Assembly: GCF_009729095.1 (NCBI RefSeq)
Contig: NZ_VTGX01000002.1
Coordinates: forward strand, 434,001 to 498,000
Length of the DNA stretch: 64,000 bases
Source of the DNA: Mycolicibacterium sp. CBMA 247
GTDB lineage: Bacteria; Actinomycetota; Actinomycetes; Mycobacteriales; Mycobacteriaceae
Direction of reading: 5' to 3'
Below are positions 19,958 to 28,219 of this stretch, piece by piece. Below the pieces are notes generated by a model. It made no database searches, was not told the DNA's origin, and saw only the letters and a list, made by a program, of their open reading frames with translations. Both the position numbers and the translations under genes were made by a program. The number at the start of each line of letters is the position of its first letter. Within the stretch, counting starts at the first letter, position 1.

Positions 19958-20623
19958 TCAAGGGGACCGCAAGTCGCCGAATACCCCGCGCCGGGTGAGC
20001 TCGCCGATCATGATCTGCGCCATCCGGTCGGCGCGCTCGGTGCAGGCCGTACGGGCGGCCTCGGGATCACGGGCGTGGATGGCGGCGGTCTCGTCCTCGT
20101 AGCCGGCGAGAAACTCGGCCTTGGCCTTCGGGTAGTTGATCCAGAATTCCGTGGGTGCGAAGCTCTTCCCGGCGCGGATGGTGGCCTGTAGTCGGGGCCC
20201 GGCGTACTCGTCGTTGATCGAATCGCGGAACACCCAGCACGCTTCCTGGAAGGATTTGGTGTCCTTTGCTGAACGCATGGCCCGCAACGTGTCATCGAGG
20301 TGAGCCAGGATGCGCGGAGTCGGGTTGGTGGCACAGCGCGCCGAGGCGATGCCGTTGAGGATGCCGTACAGCTCGTGATGCTCGGCGACGGTCGCCTCGT
20401 CGAATCTGGAGACGAATGCGCCGCGGTGATACCGCGTCGAGAGGATGCCGTCGTGCTCGAGTTGAACCACCGCTTCCTGGATGGGGACACGGCTGAGCCC
20501 AAGGTCGCGGACGATCTCGTTGCGGTCAATGCGATCGCCGGATCGCAGCTTGCCCGTCATCACCAGATTGATGATGTGCGTGACAACCTGATCCTTCTCT
20601 TTGACCCCGTAGTTCTTCGGCAC
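19958..20623 (-). CDS. GntR family (FCD domain) transcriptional regulator (Rv0043c-like)
   Basis: 221 residues. N-terminal winged helix-turn-helix with [37 protein letters not shown] (~25-61) and the wing residues RGAFVSRF; C-terminal FCD-type all-helical effector domain ([14 protein letters not shown] and following). FCD regulators sense small organic or amino acids. Only 45 bases separate it from the ABC transporter gene downstream, so gntR, the fused binder/permease and the ATPase probably form one autoregulated operon. The regulator position matches Rv0043c, whereas I do not recall the transporter at this place in M. tuberculosis. Confidence 0.88.
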   Translation of the reverse strand: MPKNYGVKEKDQVVTHIINLVMTGKLRSGDRIDRNEIVRDLGLSRVPIQEAVVQLEHDGILSTRYHRGAFVSRFDEATVAEHHELYGILNGIASARCATNPTPRILAHLDDTLRAMRSAKDTKSFQEACWVFRDSINDEYAGPRLQATIRAGKSFAPTEFWINYPKAKAEFLAGYEDETAAIHARDPEAARTACTERADRMAQIMIGELTRRGVFGDLRSP

Positions 20624-20705
20624 CCTGGCGTGTCTTCCCCTTCGACGGTTCTGTTGCGCCAGTTTCTCACGGGTTCGCCCGGTGGGGGACGCCAGTCGTC
20701 CCAGC

Positions 20706-21530
20706 TCAGTCGCTGGACTTTGCGCGCCGGCCGTCGCGCCATCGGCACAGCGCCTCCGCGGCCCTCAGATCGTAGTCAGGCCCGTTGACGCCCACGGTGA
20801 GGATGCTTACCCCCAGATCGGCCAGCGCATCAGCGTCGGCCAGCATCGCGTCGATACCGCCGGACTCCTGCACCCCGGCCGAGCGCTGCACCGTGCCCGG
20901 GTCGCGGCCGGTGGTGGCGCAGTGCTCGGCAAGTACCTGTGCCTTGCCCGGGTAGGTGTTGCGGTCGACGAACGCGTGCCAGATGTGGGCATGTTCGGCC
21001 ACCAGGCGCAGGGTCTTGCGTTCGCCCTGTCCGCCGATCAGGATCGGAATCTCCCGGGTGGGTGCCGGGTTGATCTTGGCCAGCCGCGCCTCGATCCGCG
21101 GCAGCGCCTCGGCCAGATCGTCCAGGCGGCTGCCCGCAGTGCCGAATTCGTACCCGTACTCGTCGTAATCCTTTTGTTTCCAACCACTTCCGATACCCAG
21201 GATGAGTCGGCCGTCGGAGATGTGGTCGACGGTACGGGCCATGTCGGCCAGAAGTTCGGGGTTGCGGTAGGAGTTGCAGCTGACCAATGCGCCGATCTCG
21301 ATGCGCGAGGTCTGCTCGGCCCAGGCGCCGAGCATCGTCCAGCATTCGTAGTGCGCGCCGTCGGGATCACCGTAGAGCGGGAAGAAGTGGTCCCAGTTGA
21401 AGGCGATGTCGACGCCGATGTCCTCACAACGGCGCACCGCGTCGCGGATGTGGCTGTAGGCGGGGGAGTGCTGCGGCTGTAGTTGCACGCCAATGCGGAT
21501 GGGATGGCTCACTTTTGCGAGCGTACTCAC
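20706..21530 (-). CDS. LLM class F420-dependent oxidoreductase (Rv0044c-like)
   Basis: 274 residues with a luciferase-like TIM barrel: [10 protein letters not shown] at the start, [36 protein letters not shown] and the C-terminal [19 protein letters not shown]. In mycobacteria this family mainly uses coenzyme F420, with FMN as the alternative. The substrate is unknown. Both a GTG at 21530 and a GTG at 21512 (VSHPIRIG) are plausible starts with no clear ribosome-binding site. On the same strand as the esterase gene upstream, with a 41-bp gap. Confidence 0.88.
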   Translation of the reverse strand: MSTLAKVSHPIRIGVQLQPQHSPAYSHIRDAVRRCEDIGVDIAFNWDHFFPLYGDPDGAHYECWTMLGAWAEQTSRIEIGALVSCNSYRNPELLADMARTVDHISDGRLILGIGSGWKQKDYDEYGYEFGTAGSRLDDLAEALPRIEARLAKINPAPTREIPILIGGQGERKTLRLVAEHAHIWHAFVDRNTYPGKAQVLAEHCATTGRDPGTVQRSAGVQESGGIDAMLADADALADLGVSILTVGVNGPDYDLRAAEALCRWRDGRRAKSSD

Positions 21531-21571
21531 GTGGGTCCGGCCCGGTCGCTGTTTGAGTGGTCGGGCGAGGA

Positions 21572-22483
21572 TCAGCTCAGCAGGCCGCGCAGGATCTCAA
21601 TGAGCCTCGCCGGCTGATCGCCCTGCACGGAGTGGCCGGATTCGGCGACGACGTGGGTGCGCTGAAAGCCCGGTGCGTTGTTCGCGAACGTCTCGGCGTC
21701 CTCGTCGTTGACGAAATATGAGTTGGCGCCGCGGATCAGGGTGGTGGGCATGGTGATCGCCGGGACGTCGTCCCACAGTCCGTCAAACCCGTCGCCCTTG
21801 CGGAACGTGTCGTACCGCCATGTCCAGGTGCCGTCCTCGAGCTGCTTGGAGTTGTGGAAGACGCCGCGCCGCAACGAGTTCCGGTCCCGATGTGGGGCCG
21901 CGGCGACGGTCATGTCGAGCATGGCCTGAAACGTCGGGAAGGTGCGGCTCTCCTGAACCAGGGCGACGGTGCCCATCTGTGCCTTGGTCATCTCGTTGTG
22001 ACGCTCGGGTGCCGACGGGGTGACGTCGACGAGTGCGAGTTCAGGCACCAGTCGGGGCTCGGTCGCCGCGATCCGCAGCGCGGTCAATCCGCCCAGCGAC
22101 ATGCCGACGACCAGGCGTGGCGTGTCCGCATATTTCTTGAGCACCGGGATCAGGCTGGCGGCATTGAGTTTCGGCCCGTAGTCGCCGTCTTCGCGCCAGG
22201 CTGAGCGCCCGTGCCCGGGCAGATCGACGGCCAGCGCCGGCTCGCCCAGCCCCAGGATCACGGTGTCCCAGGTGTGGGCGTTCTGGCCGCCGCCGTGCAG
22301 GAACACCACCCGCGGAGCGTCGGTGCCGAACTTCAGCGCGCTGATCGGGCCGTGCTCGATACGCGACACCACAGGCAGCGGCCCGGTCGCGCCGATCTGC
22401 TCGGCGTTCTCGGGCAGCAGCGCGAACTCGTCGAGGGTCAGCAGTTCATCGTCAGAAATCTCGGGGGCCACGTCTGCGGACAT
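21572..22483 (-). CDS. Alpha/beta hydrolase, Rv0045c-type esterase
   Basis: 303 residues. Oxyanion-hole motif VVFLHGGGQNAHTWD (~residues 59-73), nucleophile elbow GMSLGG with the catalytic Ser near residue 133, and C-terminal His in AESGHSVQGDQP. Fold and spacing match the Rv0045c esterase, which hydrolyses short-chain esters in vitro; the natural substrate is unknown. No signal peptide, so cytoplasmic. The ahpF stop is 22 bases upstream of its start, so transcription may continue from ahpCF. Confidence 0.88.
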   Translation of the reverse strand: MSADVAPEISDDELLTLDEFALLPENAEQIGATGPLPVVSRIEHGPISALKFGTDAPRVVFLHGGGQNAHTWDTVILGLGEPALAVDLPGHGRSAWREDGDYGPKLNAASLIPVLKKYADTPRLVVGMSLGGLTALRIAATEPRLVPELALVDVTPSAPERHNEMTKAQMGTVALVQESRTFPTFQAMLDMTVAAAPHRDRNSLRRGVFHNSKQLEDGTWTWRYDTFRKGDGFDGLWDDVPAITMPTTLIRGANSYFVNDEDAETFANNAPGFQRTHVVAESGHSVQGDQPARLIEILRGLLS

Positions 22484-22505
22484 TACCCCCGGAGCCGGGC
22501 CGCCC

Positions 22506-24077
22506 TCAGCTGCCGACCGGGGCGGTGGTCCGGATCAGGTGATCGAACGCGGACAGCGCTGCTGTCGCACCGGCTCCGGCGGCGATGACGATCTGCTTGA
22601 ACGGCACCGTCGTGCAGTCGCCGGCGGCGAACACGCCGGGGACCGAGGTCTGGCCGCGCTCGTCGATGACGATCTCGCCGCGCTTGGACAGTTCGACGCT
22701 GCCCTCCAGCCACTCGGTGTTGGGAAGCAGGCCGATCTGGACGAACACGCCCTGCAGCTCAAGGGTGTGCGACTCGCCCGTCGTGCGGTCTTGGTAAGCC
22801 AGGCCGGTGACCTGATCGCCGTCGCCGAGGACCTCGGTGGTCAGGGTGCTCAGCAGGATGTCGACGTTGGGCAGGCTGCGCAGCTTCCGCTGCAGCACCT
22901 CGTCGGCGCGCAGCACCGAATCGAATTCGATCAGCGTCACGTAGGAGACGACACCCGCGAGGTCGATCGCGGCCTCCACCCCGGAGTTGCCGCCGCCGAC
23001 GACGGCGACGCGCTTGCCCTTGAACAGCGGTCCGTCGCAGTGCGGGCAGTAGGTGACGCCCTTGTTGCGGTACTCGGCCTCGCCCGGCACGCCCATCGCG
23101 CGCCAGCGGGCGCCGGTGGCCAGGATGACGGTCCGAGCCGTCAGCGAGGCGCCGCTTTCCAGCGAGATTTCGACGAGTCCGCCCTCGGCGATCGCGGGCA
23201 GCAGCTTCGCGCCGCGCTGGGTCTTCATCACGTCGACTTCGTACTCGCCGACATGAGCTTCCAGCGCCGCGGCGTACTTCGGGCCCTCGGTGTGCGGGAC
23301 GGAGATGTAGTTCTCGATCGCCATCGTGTCGAGCACCTGACCGCCGAACCGTTCGGCGACCACGCCGGTGCGAATTCCCTTGCGGGCAGCGTAGATTGCG
23401 GCCGCGGCGCCCGCGGGCCCACCGCCGACCACGAGCACGTCGAAAGGGTCCTTCTCGGCGATCGCTTCGGCCGTGCGCTGCGCGGCGCCGACGTCGACCT
23501 TGCCGATGATCTGCTCCAGGGTCATCCGGCCCGAGTCGAACACCTCACCGTTGAGGAAGACCGTGGGAACCGCCAGGACCTTGCGCTTTTCGACCTCGTC
23601 TTTGAACAGCGCCCCGTCGATGGCGACATGGCTGATGCGCGGGTTGAGGATGGCCATCAGGTTCAGTGCCTGCACCACGTCCGGGCAGTTCTGGCAGGAC
23701 AACGAGAAGTACGTCTCGAAGCGGAGGTCAACGTCGAGGTTGCGCACCTGCTCGAGCAGCTCGGGGGCTTCCTTCGACGGATATGCGCCGACCTGCAGCA
23801 GTGCCAGGGCCAGCGAGGAGAATTCGTGGCCCAGGGGGATGCCGGCGAACCGGACCTCGACGTCGGTGCCGGTGCGTCGGATGGCGAACGACGGCCGACG
23901 GGCATCGTCGTCGCTACGCGAATAGGTGATCTTGTCCGACATCGCCGCGATCTCGGTGAGCAGTTCGGCGAGTTCGGTGGACTTGGGGCCGTCATCGAGG
24001 GAGGACACCAGCTCGATCGGCGCGGCCAGCCGTTCCATTAGGGACTTCAATTGGCCGGCGAGTGAGGCGTCGAGCAT
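22506..24077 (-). CDS. ahpF: Alkyl hydroperoxide reductase subunit F
   Basis: 523 residues from ATG 24077, chosen because GGAG sits eight bases before it; an ATG five codons upstream is the alternative. AhpF is the NAD(P)H-dependent flavoprotein that re-reduces AhpC. The N-terminal tandem thioredoxin fold carries CQNC at residues 128-131. The C-terminal thioredoxin-reductase-like part has the FAD loop [12 protein letters not shown], the redox pair CPHC in [12 protein letters not shown], the NAD loop [12 protein letters not shown] and a C-terminal FAD motif [13 protein letters not shown]. Length and residue spacing match the enteric enzyme closely. Pairs with ahpC 132 bases upstream. Confidence 0.95.
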   Translation of the reverse strand: MLDASLAGQLKSLMERLAAPIELVSSLDDGPKSTELAELLTEIAAMSDKITYSRSDDDARRPSFAIRRTGTDVEVRFAGIPLGHEFSSLALALLQVGAYPSKEAPELLEQVRNLDVDLRFETYFSLSCQNCPDVVQALNLMAILNPRISHVAIDGALFKDEVEKRKVLAVPTVFLNGEVFDSGRMTLEQIIGKVDVGAAQRTAEAIAEKDPFDVLVVGGGPAGAAAAIYAARKGIRTGVVAERFGGQVLDTMAIENYISVPHTEGPKYAAALEAHVGEYEVDVMKTQRGAKLLPAIAEGGLVEISLESGASLTARTVILATGARWRAMGVPGEAEYRNKGVTYCPHCDGPLFKGKRVAVVGGGNSGVEAAIDLAGVVSYVTLIEFDSVLRADEVLQRKLRSLPNVDILLSTLTTEVLGDGDQVTGLAYQDRTTGESHTLELQGVFVQIGLLPNTEWLEGSVELSKRGEIVIDERGQTSVPGVFAAGDCTTVPFKQIVIAAGAGATAALSAFDHLIRTTAPVGS

Positions 24078-24156
24078 GCGGATCAACTCCATCGATAAGG
24101 GGACTGGCTGGGCCCATGTGGCCCGAAAGATTTTGGTGGGGAACAGTTCTGGTGAG

Positions 24157-24188
24157 CGGTACGGGCCGGGTGGACCAGGCCCGTACCG
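24157..24188 (-). terminator. Hairpin between ahpC and ahpF
   Basis: Perfect 11-base arms (CGGTACGGGCC at 24157-24167 and its complement at 24178-24188) enclose a 10-base loop in the 132-bp ahpC-ahpF gap. In the transcript it would act as a partial terminator or an mRNA stabiliser, consistent with the excess of AhpC over AhpF usual for this system. Confidence 0.5.
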
Positions 24189-24209
24189 TCAACAACAGTG
24201 ATGTCGGCG

Positions 24210-24773
24210 TTAGATCTTGCCGACGAGTTCCAGCGACGGGGCCAGGGTCTCTTCGCCCTCTTCCCACTTGGCGGGGCAGACCTCGCCCGGGTGGTTGCGG
24301 ACGTACTGGGCGGCCTTGACCTTGCGGACCAGCTCGGAGGCGTTGCGGCCGATGCCCTCGGCGGTCACCTCGGTGAACTGGACGACGCCGTCGGGATCGA
24401 CCAGGAAGGTGCCGCGGTCGGCCAGGCCCTGGTCCTCACGGAGGACCTCGAAGTCGGTGCTGATCTGCAGGGTGGGATCGCCGATCATGGCGTACTGGAT
24501 CTTGCCGATCGTGTCGGACGAGTCGTGCCACGCCTTGTGGGTGAAGTGGGTGTCGGTGGACACCGAGAACACCTCGACGCCGAGGCGCTGCAGCTCCTCG
24601 TAGTGGTCATCGAGGTCGCCGAGCTCGGTCGGGCAGACGAAGGTGAAGTCGGCCGGGTAGAAGAAGAAGATGGCCCACTTGCCCCTGATGTCGGCGTCCG
24701 ACACGGGGATGAATGCGCCGTTCTTGTAGGCGGTCGCGGAGAACGGCTTGATCTGCTTGTTGATCAGGGCCAC
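24210..24773 (-). CDS. ahpC: Alkyl hydroperoxide reductase subunit C (enteric type peroxiredoxin)
   Basis: 187 residues from GTG 24773, with AGAGG a few bases upstream. A typical 2-Cys peroxiredoxin that reduces H2O2 and organic peroxides. Peroxidatic Cys47 sits in [21 protein letters not shown] and resolving Cys166 in [10 protein letters not shown]. Length, both active sites and the C-terminal [10 protein letters not shown] are almost those of E. coli AhpC, unlike the 195-residue AhpC that M. tuberculosis pairs with AhpD. A possible promoter on the minus strand has TAGGCT (24818-24823) as its -10 element. No oxyR is adjacent. Confidence 0.96.
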   Translation of the reverse strand: MALINKQIKPFSATAYKNGAFIPVSDADIRGKWAIFFFYPADFTFVCPTELGDLDDHYEELQRLGVEVFSVSTDTHFTHKAWHDSSDTIGKIQYAMIGDPTLQISTDFEVLREDQGLADRGTFLVDPDGVVQFTEVTAEGIGRNASELVRKVKAAQYVRNHPGEVCPAKWEEGEETLAPSLELVGKI

Positions 24774-24909
24774 GGGTACCTCTATTCGGTCACTGTCGGA
24801 TATTTACTGCCGCTCCCAGCCTAGTTGTTTTCTTGAGTAGATCCAGTTTTGTAGGCCCGCTTGTGGTCAGTCTCACAGCCACGAGCATGATCCGACCCCT
24901 CAAATGCAA

Positions 24910-24942
24910 AGTGGGCGACCAGGTCTCACCTGGCCGCCCACT
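24910..24942 (-). terminator. Terminator downstream of ino1
   Basis: Arms AGTGGGCGACCAGG (24910-24923) and CCTGGCCGCCCACT (24929-24942) pair with one mismatch around TCTCA, 14 bases after the ino1 stop. On the minus strand the stem is followed by TTTGCATTTG, a short T-rich tail. Confidence 0.7.
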
Positions 24943-24955
24943 GTGACGTCGAAAG

Positions 24956-26047
24956 CTACCCCTCGATGAAGGTCTCCAGCTGAACGCGGGCGACGTCATC
25001 GGCGATCTGCTTCGGCGGGCTCTTCATCAGGTAGGCGGAGGCCGCCTCGACGGGGCCGCCGATCCCGCGGTCCTTGGCGATCTTGGCGGCGCGCACCGCG
25101 TCGATGATCACGCCGGCCGAGTTCGGCGAGTCCCACACCTCGAGCTTGTACTCCAGGTTCAGCGGCACGTCACCGAAGGCGCGGCCTTCCAGGCGGACGT
25201 AGGCCCACTTGCGGTCATCGAGCCACGCGACGTGGTCGGACGGGCCGATGTGGACGTTCTTGTCCTCGACCTTGCCGGCCAGCGAGCCGGTCAGGTTGGA
25301 GGTGACGGCCTGGGTCTTGGAGACCTTCTTGGACTCCAGCCGCGAGCGCTCCAGCATGTTCAGGAAGTCCATGTTGCCACCGACGTTGAGCTGGTAAGTG
25401 CGGTCCAGCGTGACGCCGCGGTCCTCGAACAGCTTGGCCATCACGCGGTGGGTGATGGTCGCGCCGACCTGGCTCTTGATGTCGTCGCCGATGATCGGGA
25501 CGCCGGCGTCCTCGAACTTCTTGGCCCACACCGGGTCGGAGGCGATGAACACCGGCAGCGCGTTGACGAACGCCACGCCGGCGTCGATGGCGCACTGGGC
25601 GTAGAACTTGTCGGCCTCATCGGAGCCCACCGGCAGGTACGAGACCAGCACGTCGACCTTGGCGTCCTTGAGCGCCTGGACCACGTCGACCGGCTCGAAG
25701 TCGGAGATCTCGATGGTGTCGGCGTAGTACTTGCCGATGCCGTCGAGCGTCGGGCCGCGCTGCACCGTCACGTTGGTCGGCGGCACGTCGGCGATCTTGA
25801 TGGTGTTGTTCTCGGAGGCGAAGATGGCCTCGGACAGGTCGAAGCCGACCTTCTTGGCGTCCACGTCGAAAGCGGCAACGAACTTCACGTCACGCACGTG
25901 GTAGGGGCCGAACTTCACGTGCATCAAGCCCGGCACAGTCGTGTTCTCGTCGGCGTTGTGGTAGTACTGCACGCCCTGGACCAGGGACGATGCGCAGTTA
26001 CCGACGCCGACAATGGCGACCCGGATTTCTCCTGCGTGCTCAGACAT
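24956..26047 (-). CDS. ino1: Myo-inositol-3-phosphate synthase
   Basis: 363 residues from ATG 26047 ([12 protein letters not shown]), preceded by GAGGAG. Converts glucose 6-phosphate to inositol 3-phosphate with NAD, feeding phosphatidylinositol, mannosylated lipids and mycothiol. NAD-binding loop [16 protein letters not shown] at the N-terminus, and conserved [16 protein letters not shown] and [17 protein letters not shown] segments around the active site. Full length for the actinobacterial enzyme (Rv0046c). A PadR gene lies immediately upstream on the same strand, the arrangement conserved in mycobacteria, and may control it. Confidence 0.96.
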   Translation of the reverse strand: MSEHAGEIRVAIVGVGNCASSLVQGVQYYHNADENTTVPGLMHVKFGPYHVRDVKFVAAFDVDAKKVGFDLSEAIFASENNTIKIADVPPTNVTVQRGPTLDGIGKYYADTIEISDFEPVDVVQALKDAKVDVLVSYLPVGSDEADKFYAQCAIDAGVAFVNALPVFIASDPVWAKKFEDAGVPIIGDDIKSQVGATITHRVMAKLFEDRGVTLDRTYQLNVGGNMDFLNMLERSRLESKKVSKTQAVTSNLTGSLAGKVEDKNVHIGPSDHVAWLDDRKWAYVRLEGRAFGDVPLNLEYKLEVWDSPNSAGVIIDAVRAAKIAKDRGIGGPVEAASAYLMKSPPKQIADDVARVQLETFIEG

Positions 26048-26104
26048 GGACGATCTCCTCACTCGTTCTGTGTGCTCGGCCTGGGGCCATGTGCGGGGCT
26101 GTGC

Positions 26105-26650
26105 TCATGGGTTTTCCGAGCGTCCCTGCGCCGTACGTTCGGCCGCGATCAACTCGTTGAGCCATTTGACTTCTCGTTCGCTGGACTCCAAGCCCAACTG
26201 GTGCAGCTGACGGGTGTAGCGGTCGAACGAACTACTGGCCCGCGCCACGGCTTCGCGCAGACCTTCCCGGCGTTCTTCCACCTGACGTCGACGCCCCTCC
26301 AGGATTCGCATCCTGGCCTCGGCCGGGGTGCGGTTGAAGAAGGCGAGGTGGACACCGAAACCGTCGTCGGAGAAGTTCTGCGGCCCCGTGTCGGCAACCA
26401 ACTCGGTGAATCGCTGCTTGCCGGCATCGGTCAGCTGATACACCCGCCGAGCCCGGCGCACCTTGGTCGGTCCCAAGGGTGCGGCGTCCTCGACGATCAG
26501 GCCATCGGCCTGCATGCGACGTAGTGCCGGGTAGAGCGACCCATACGAGAACGCTCGGAACGCCCCCAACAGACCCGTCAATCGCTTGCGCAGCTCGTAG
26601 CCGTGCATGGGTGATTCGAGCAAGAGGCCCAGGATGGCGAGTTCCAGCAC
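26105..26650 (-). CDS. PadR family transcriptional regulator (Rv0047c-like)
   Basis: 181 residues. Start at GTG 26650 (read as MLELAILGLL) because AGGGG lies eight bases before it; another GTG three codons upstream overlaps that site. PadR winged helix at residues 1-80 (LLLESPMHGYELRKRL, AFSYGSLYPALRRMQADGLI) followed by the C-terminal helical dimerisation region (FFNRTPAEARMRILEGRRRQVEERREGL). Located 57 bases upstream of ino1 and co-oriented, so a role in ino1 control is plausible but not shown by sequence. Confidence 0.9.
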   Translation of the reverse strand: MLELAILGLLLESPMHGYELRKRLTGLLGAFRAFSYGSLYPALRRMQADGLIVEDAAPLGPTKVRRARRVYQLTDAGKQRFTELVADTGPQNFSDDGFGVHLAFFNRTPAEARMRILEGRRRQVEERREGLREAVARASSSFDRYTRQLHQLGLESSEREVKWLNELIAAERTAQGRSENP

Positions 26651-26718
26651 CGAGATCACCCCTTTCGACAGATCAGATGGAATTGATCGCTACGACGGAT
26701 CAACACCTCGACAAACTG

Positions 26719-26731
26719 TATCGCGCCGATA
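26719..26731. promoter_or_regulatory. Possible PadR operator upstream of padR-ino1
   Basis: TATCG-CGC-CGATA is a perfect short inverted repeat ~70 bases upstream of the padR start. PadR proteins often autoregulate through dyads of this kind. Short, so low confidence. Confidence 0.3.
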
Positions 26732-26790
26732 TATTTGGTGCCAAGTGAATGCCACCGGTCGGCGTCGGTTGACGCTGTTCAGTGCCGATT

Positions 26791-26836
26791 GTCACGCTGG
26801 AGTGGCTGCCGCGCTCGAGCGTCACGCCAGCGTGAC
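26791..26836 (-). terminator. Repeat-built terminator after the DUF1707 gene
   Basis: GTCACGCTGG at 26791-26800 pairs perfectly with CCAGCGTGAC at 26827-26836. The right half is itself a palindrome, GTCACGC-CA-GCGTGAC (26821-26836). It lies 18 bases after the stop of the minus-strand gene. Confidence 0.5.
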
Positions 26837-26853
26837 GACAACGGCGCAAGGGC

Positions 26854-27726
26854 TCACCTGTTGTTGCGTTGGATCCCCTTGATGGTGCCGTCGGGGTACA
26901 GGTCGATGGTCCCGCCGCCGAAGTCGCTGCCGACGATGACCTCGACGTTGACGGCCTCGGGTGTCGAGGGATCTTCGGACGGCTCGATGCGCAGCCACGC
27001 GCTCTTCACGTCCTCGCGTTTGGTGGTGAGTGTCTCGGGTGCGCCGCGGAGAACACCGAGGGCTTTCTCGTAGTCGAACGCCGCGAGGTCGACGAGCCGG
27101 TCGTCGCTGCTCAGAGCGCTGGGCGAGCTGCTGGGATCGCCCCAGCCACCGGTGTACCGGTAATAGACCTTCATACGGCTGTCCTGCGGGTCCGGCCGAT
27201 ATGCCATCGCCGAGTCCGGATCGATGTGCAGCTCGAACCCCATGGTGTTGCCGAACTTCTTGCGCATCTGCTCGAACAGTCCGTTGACCCCGTTGAGCGA
27301 TTGCAGCTGTTTCGGCGGCGTCAGCACCACCGGGTCGATGCCGTCGGGAACGGCCCCCGGGTCGGGGTTGAAGCTCAACGGCGAGGCGGTGTTTCCGTAC
27401 AGACCCCAGCCGATGCCGATGCCGAGCACGACCAACACGGCCGCCGAGGCCACCCGCAGCCCCCACCCGGATCCGCCGGGCTTCCGGATGCGGGGCACCC
27501 GGGGCTTGGCCAGGTTCGGCAGTTGCACCGGCGCATTGGAGTTCTGCAGGTCGTCGACCAGGCGGGCCAGATCGCCCAGCGTGGTGGCGTTGGTGGCCGC
27601 GGTCACCCGTTGGCGGTGTTCCTCCATGGACAACTGACCTTCGTTCAGTGCGTTGTCGAGCACCTTGCACGTGTCATTGCGATCGCTGTCTTTGGCCCGC
27701 GTCGTCAAGGTCTGCCGTGTTGCCAC
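26854..27726 (-). CDS. DUF1707 SHOCT-like domain membrane protein (Rv0048c-like)
   Basis: 290 residues from GTG 27726 (VATRQTLTTRAKDSDRND), giving the length of Rv0048c; the frame extends another 23 codons upstream without support. The N-terminal DUF1707 domain (~residues 10-65) has RNDTCKVLDNALNEGQLSMEEHRQRV. One transmembrane helix follows (VASAAVLVVLGIGIGWGLYG, ~100-120), then a ~170-residue extracytoplasmic domain. Function unknown; such proteins are membrane anchors of unknown partners. Divergent from the DUF5318 gene across 70 bases. Confidence 0.82.
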   Translation of the reverse strand: MATRQTLTTRAKDSDRNDTCKVLDNALNEGQLSMEEHRQRVTAATNATTLGDLARLVDDLQNSNAPVQLPNLAKPRVPRIRKPGGSGWGLRVASAAVLVVLGIGIGWGLYGNTASPLSFNPDPGAVPDGIDPVVLTPPKQLQSLNGVNGLFEQMRKKFGNTMGFELHIDPDSAMAYRPDPQDSRMKVYYRYTGGWGDPSSSPSALSSDDRLVDLAAFDYEKALGVLRGAPETLTTKREDVKSAWLRIEPSEDPSTPEAVNVEVIVGSDFGGGTIDLYPDGTIKGIQRNNR

Positions 27727-27796
27727 GCAGATGATCGTAGAGAGGTGTGACGCGGTCGCGCCTCGGTGTCGGGGGGGTCGACGTACTCTGGTCATC

Positions 27797-28219
27797 GTGC
27801 GATTGCAGAGACAGGTGGTGGATTACGCGCTTCGGCGGCGGTCCCTGCTGGCTGAGGTCTACTCGGGGCGCACCGGCGTCTCGGAGGTCTGTGATGCCAA
27901 CCCGTACCTGCTGCGCGCTGCGAAGTTCCACGGCAAGCAAAGCTCGGTGATGTGTCCGATCTGTCGAAAAGAGCAGCTCACGCTGGTGTCGTGGGTATTC
28001 GGTGATCATCTGGGCCCGGTGTCGGGTTCCGCGCGCACCGCGGAGGAGCTGGTGATGTTGGCAACTCGTTACGACGAGTTCGCAGTCCATGTGGTGGAGG
28101 TATGCCGCACCTGCAGTTGGAACCATCTGGTCAAGTCATATGTCCTGGGCGCGCCTCGGCCGCCGAAGGCACGTGGCACTCGATCCACGCGCAAGTCCGC
28201 GCGTACGGCCAGTGAATAG
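27797..28219 (+). CDS. DUF5318 zinc-ribbon-like protein (Rv0049-like)
   Basis: 140 residues from GTG 27797. Two CxxC pairs, MCPICRK (~55-61) and CRTCSW (~103-108), suggest a zinc ribbon. The tail is very basic (RGTRSTRKSARTASE). The family is restricted to actinobacteria, and the gene is next to ponA1 in mycobacteria. Its last eight bases overlap the ponA1 start, so co-expression with the penicillin-binding protein is likely. Function unknown. Confidence 0.85.
   Translation: MRLQRQVVDYALRRRSLLAEVYSGRTGVSEVCDANPYLLRAAKFHGKQSSVMCPICRKEQLTLVSWVFGDHLGPVSGSARTAEELVMLATRYDEFAVHVVEVCRTCSWNHLVKSYVLGAPRPPKARGTRSTRKSARTASE

Noticed and set aside
22263..24041. 592-codon plus-strand frame opposite ahpF
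   Set aside because: Antisense shadow of ahpF; composition is typical of a complementary-strand frame.
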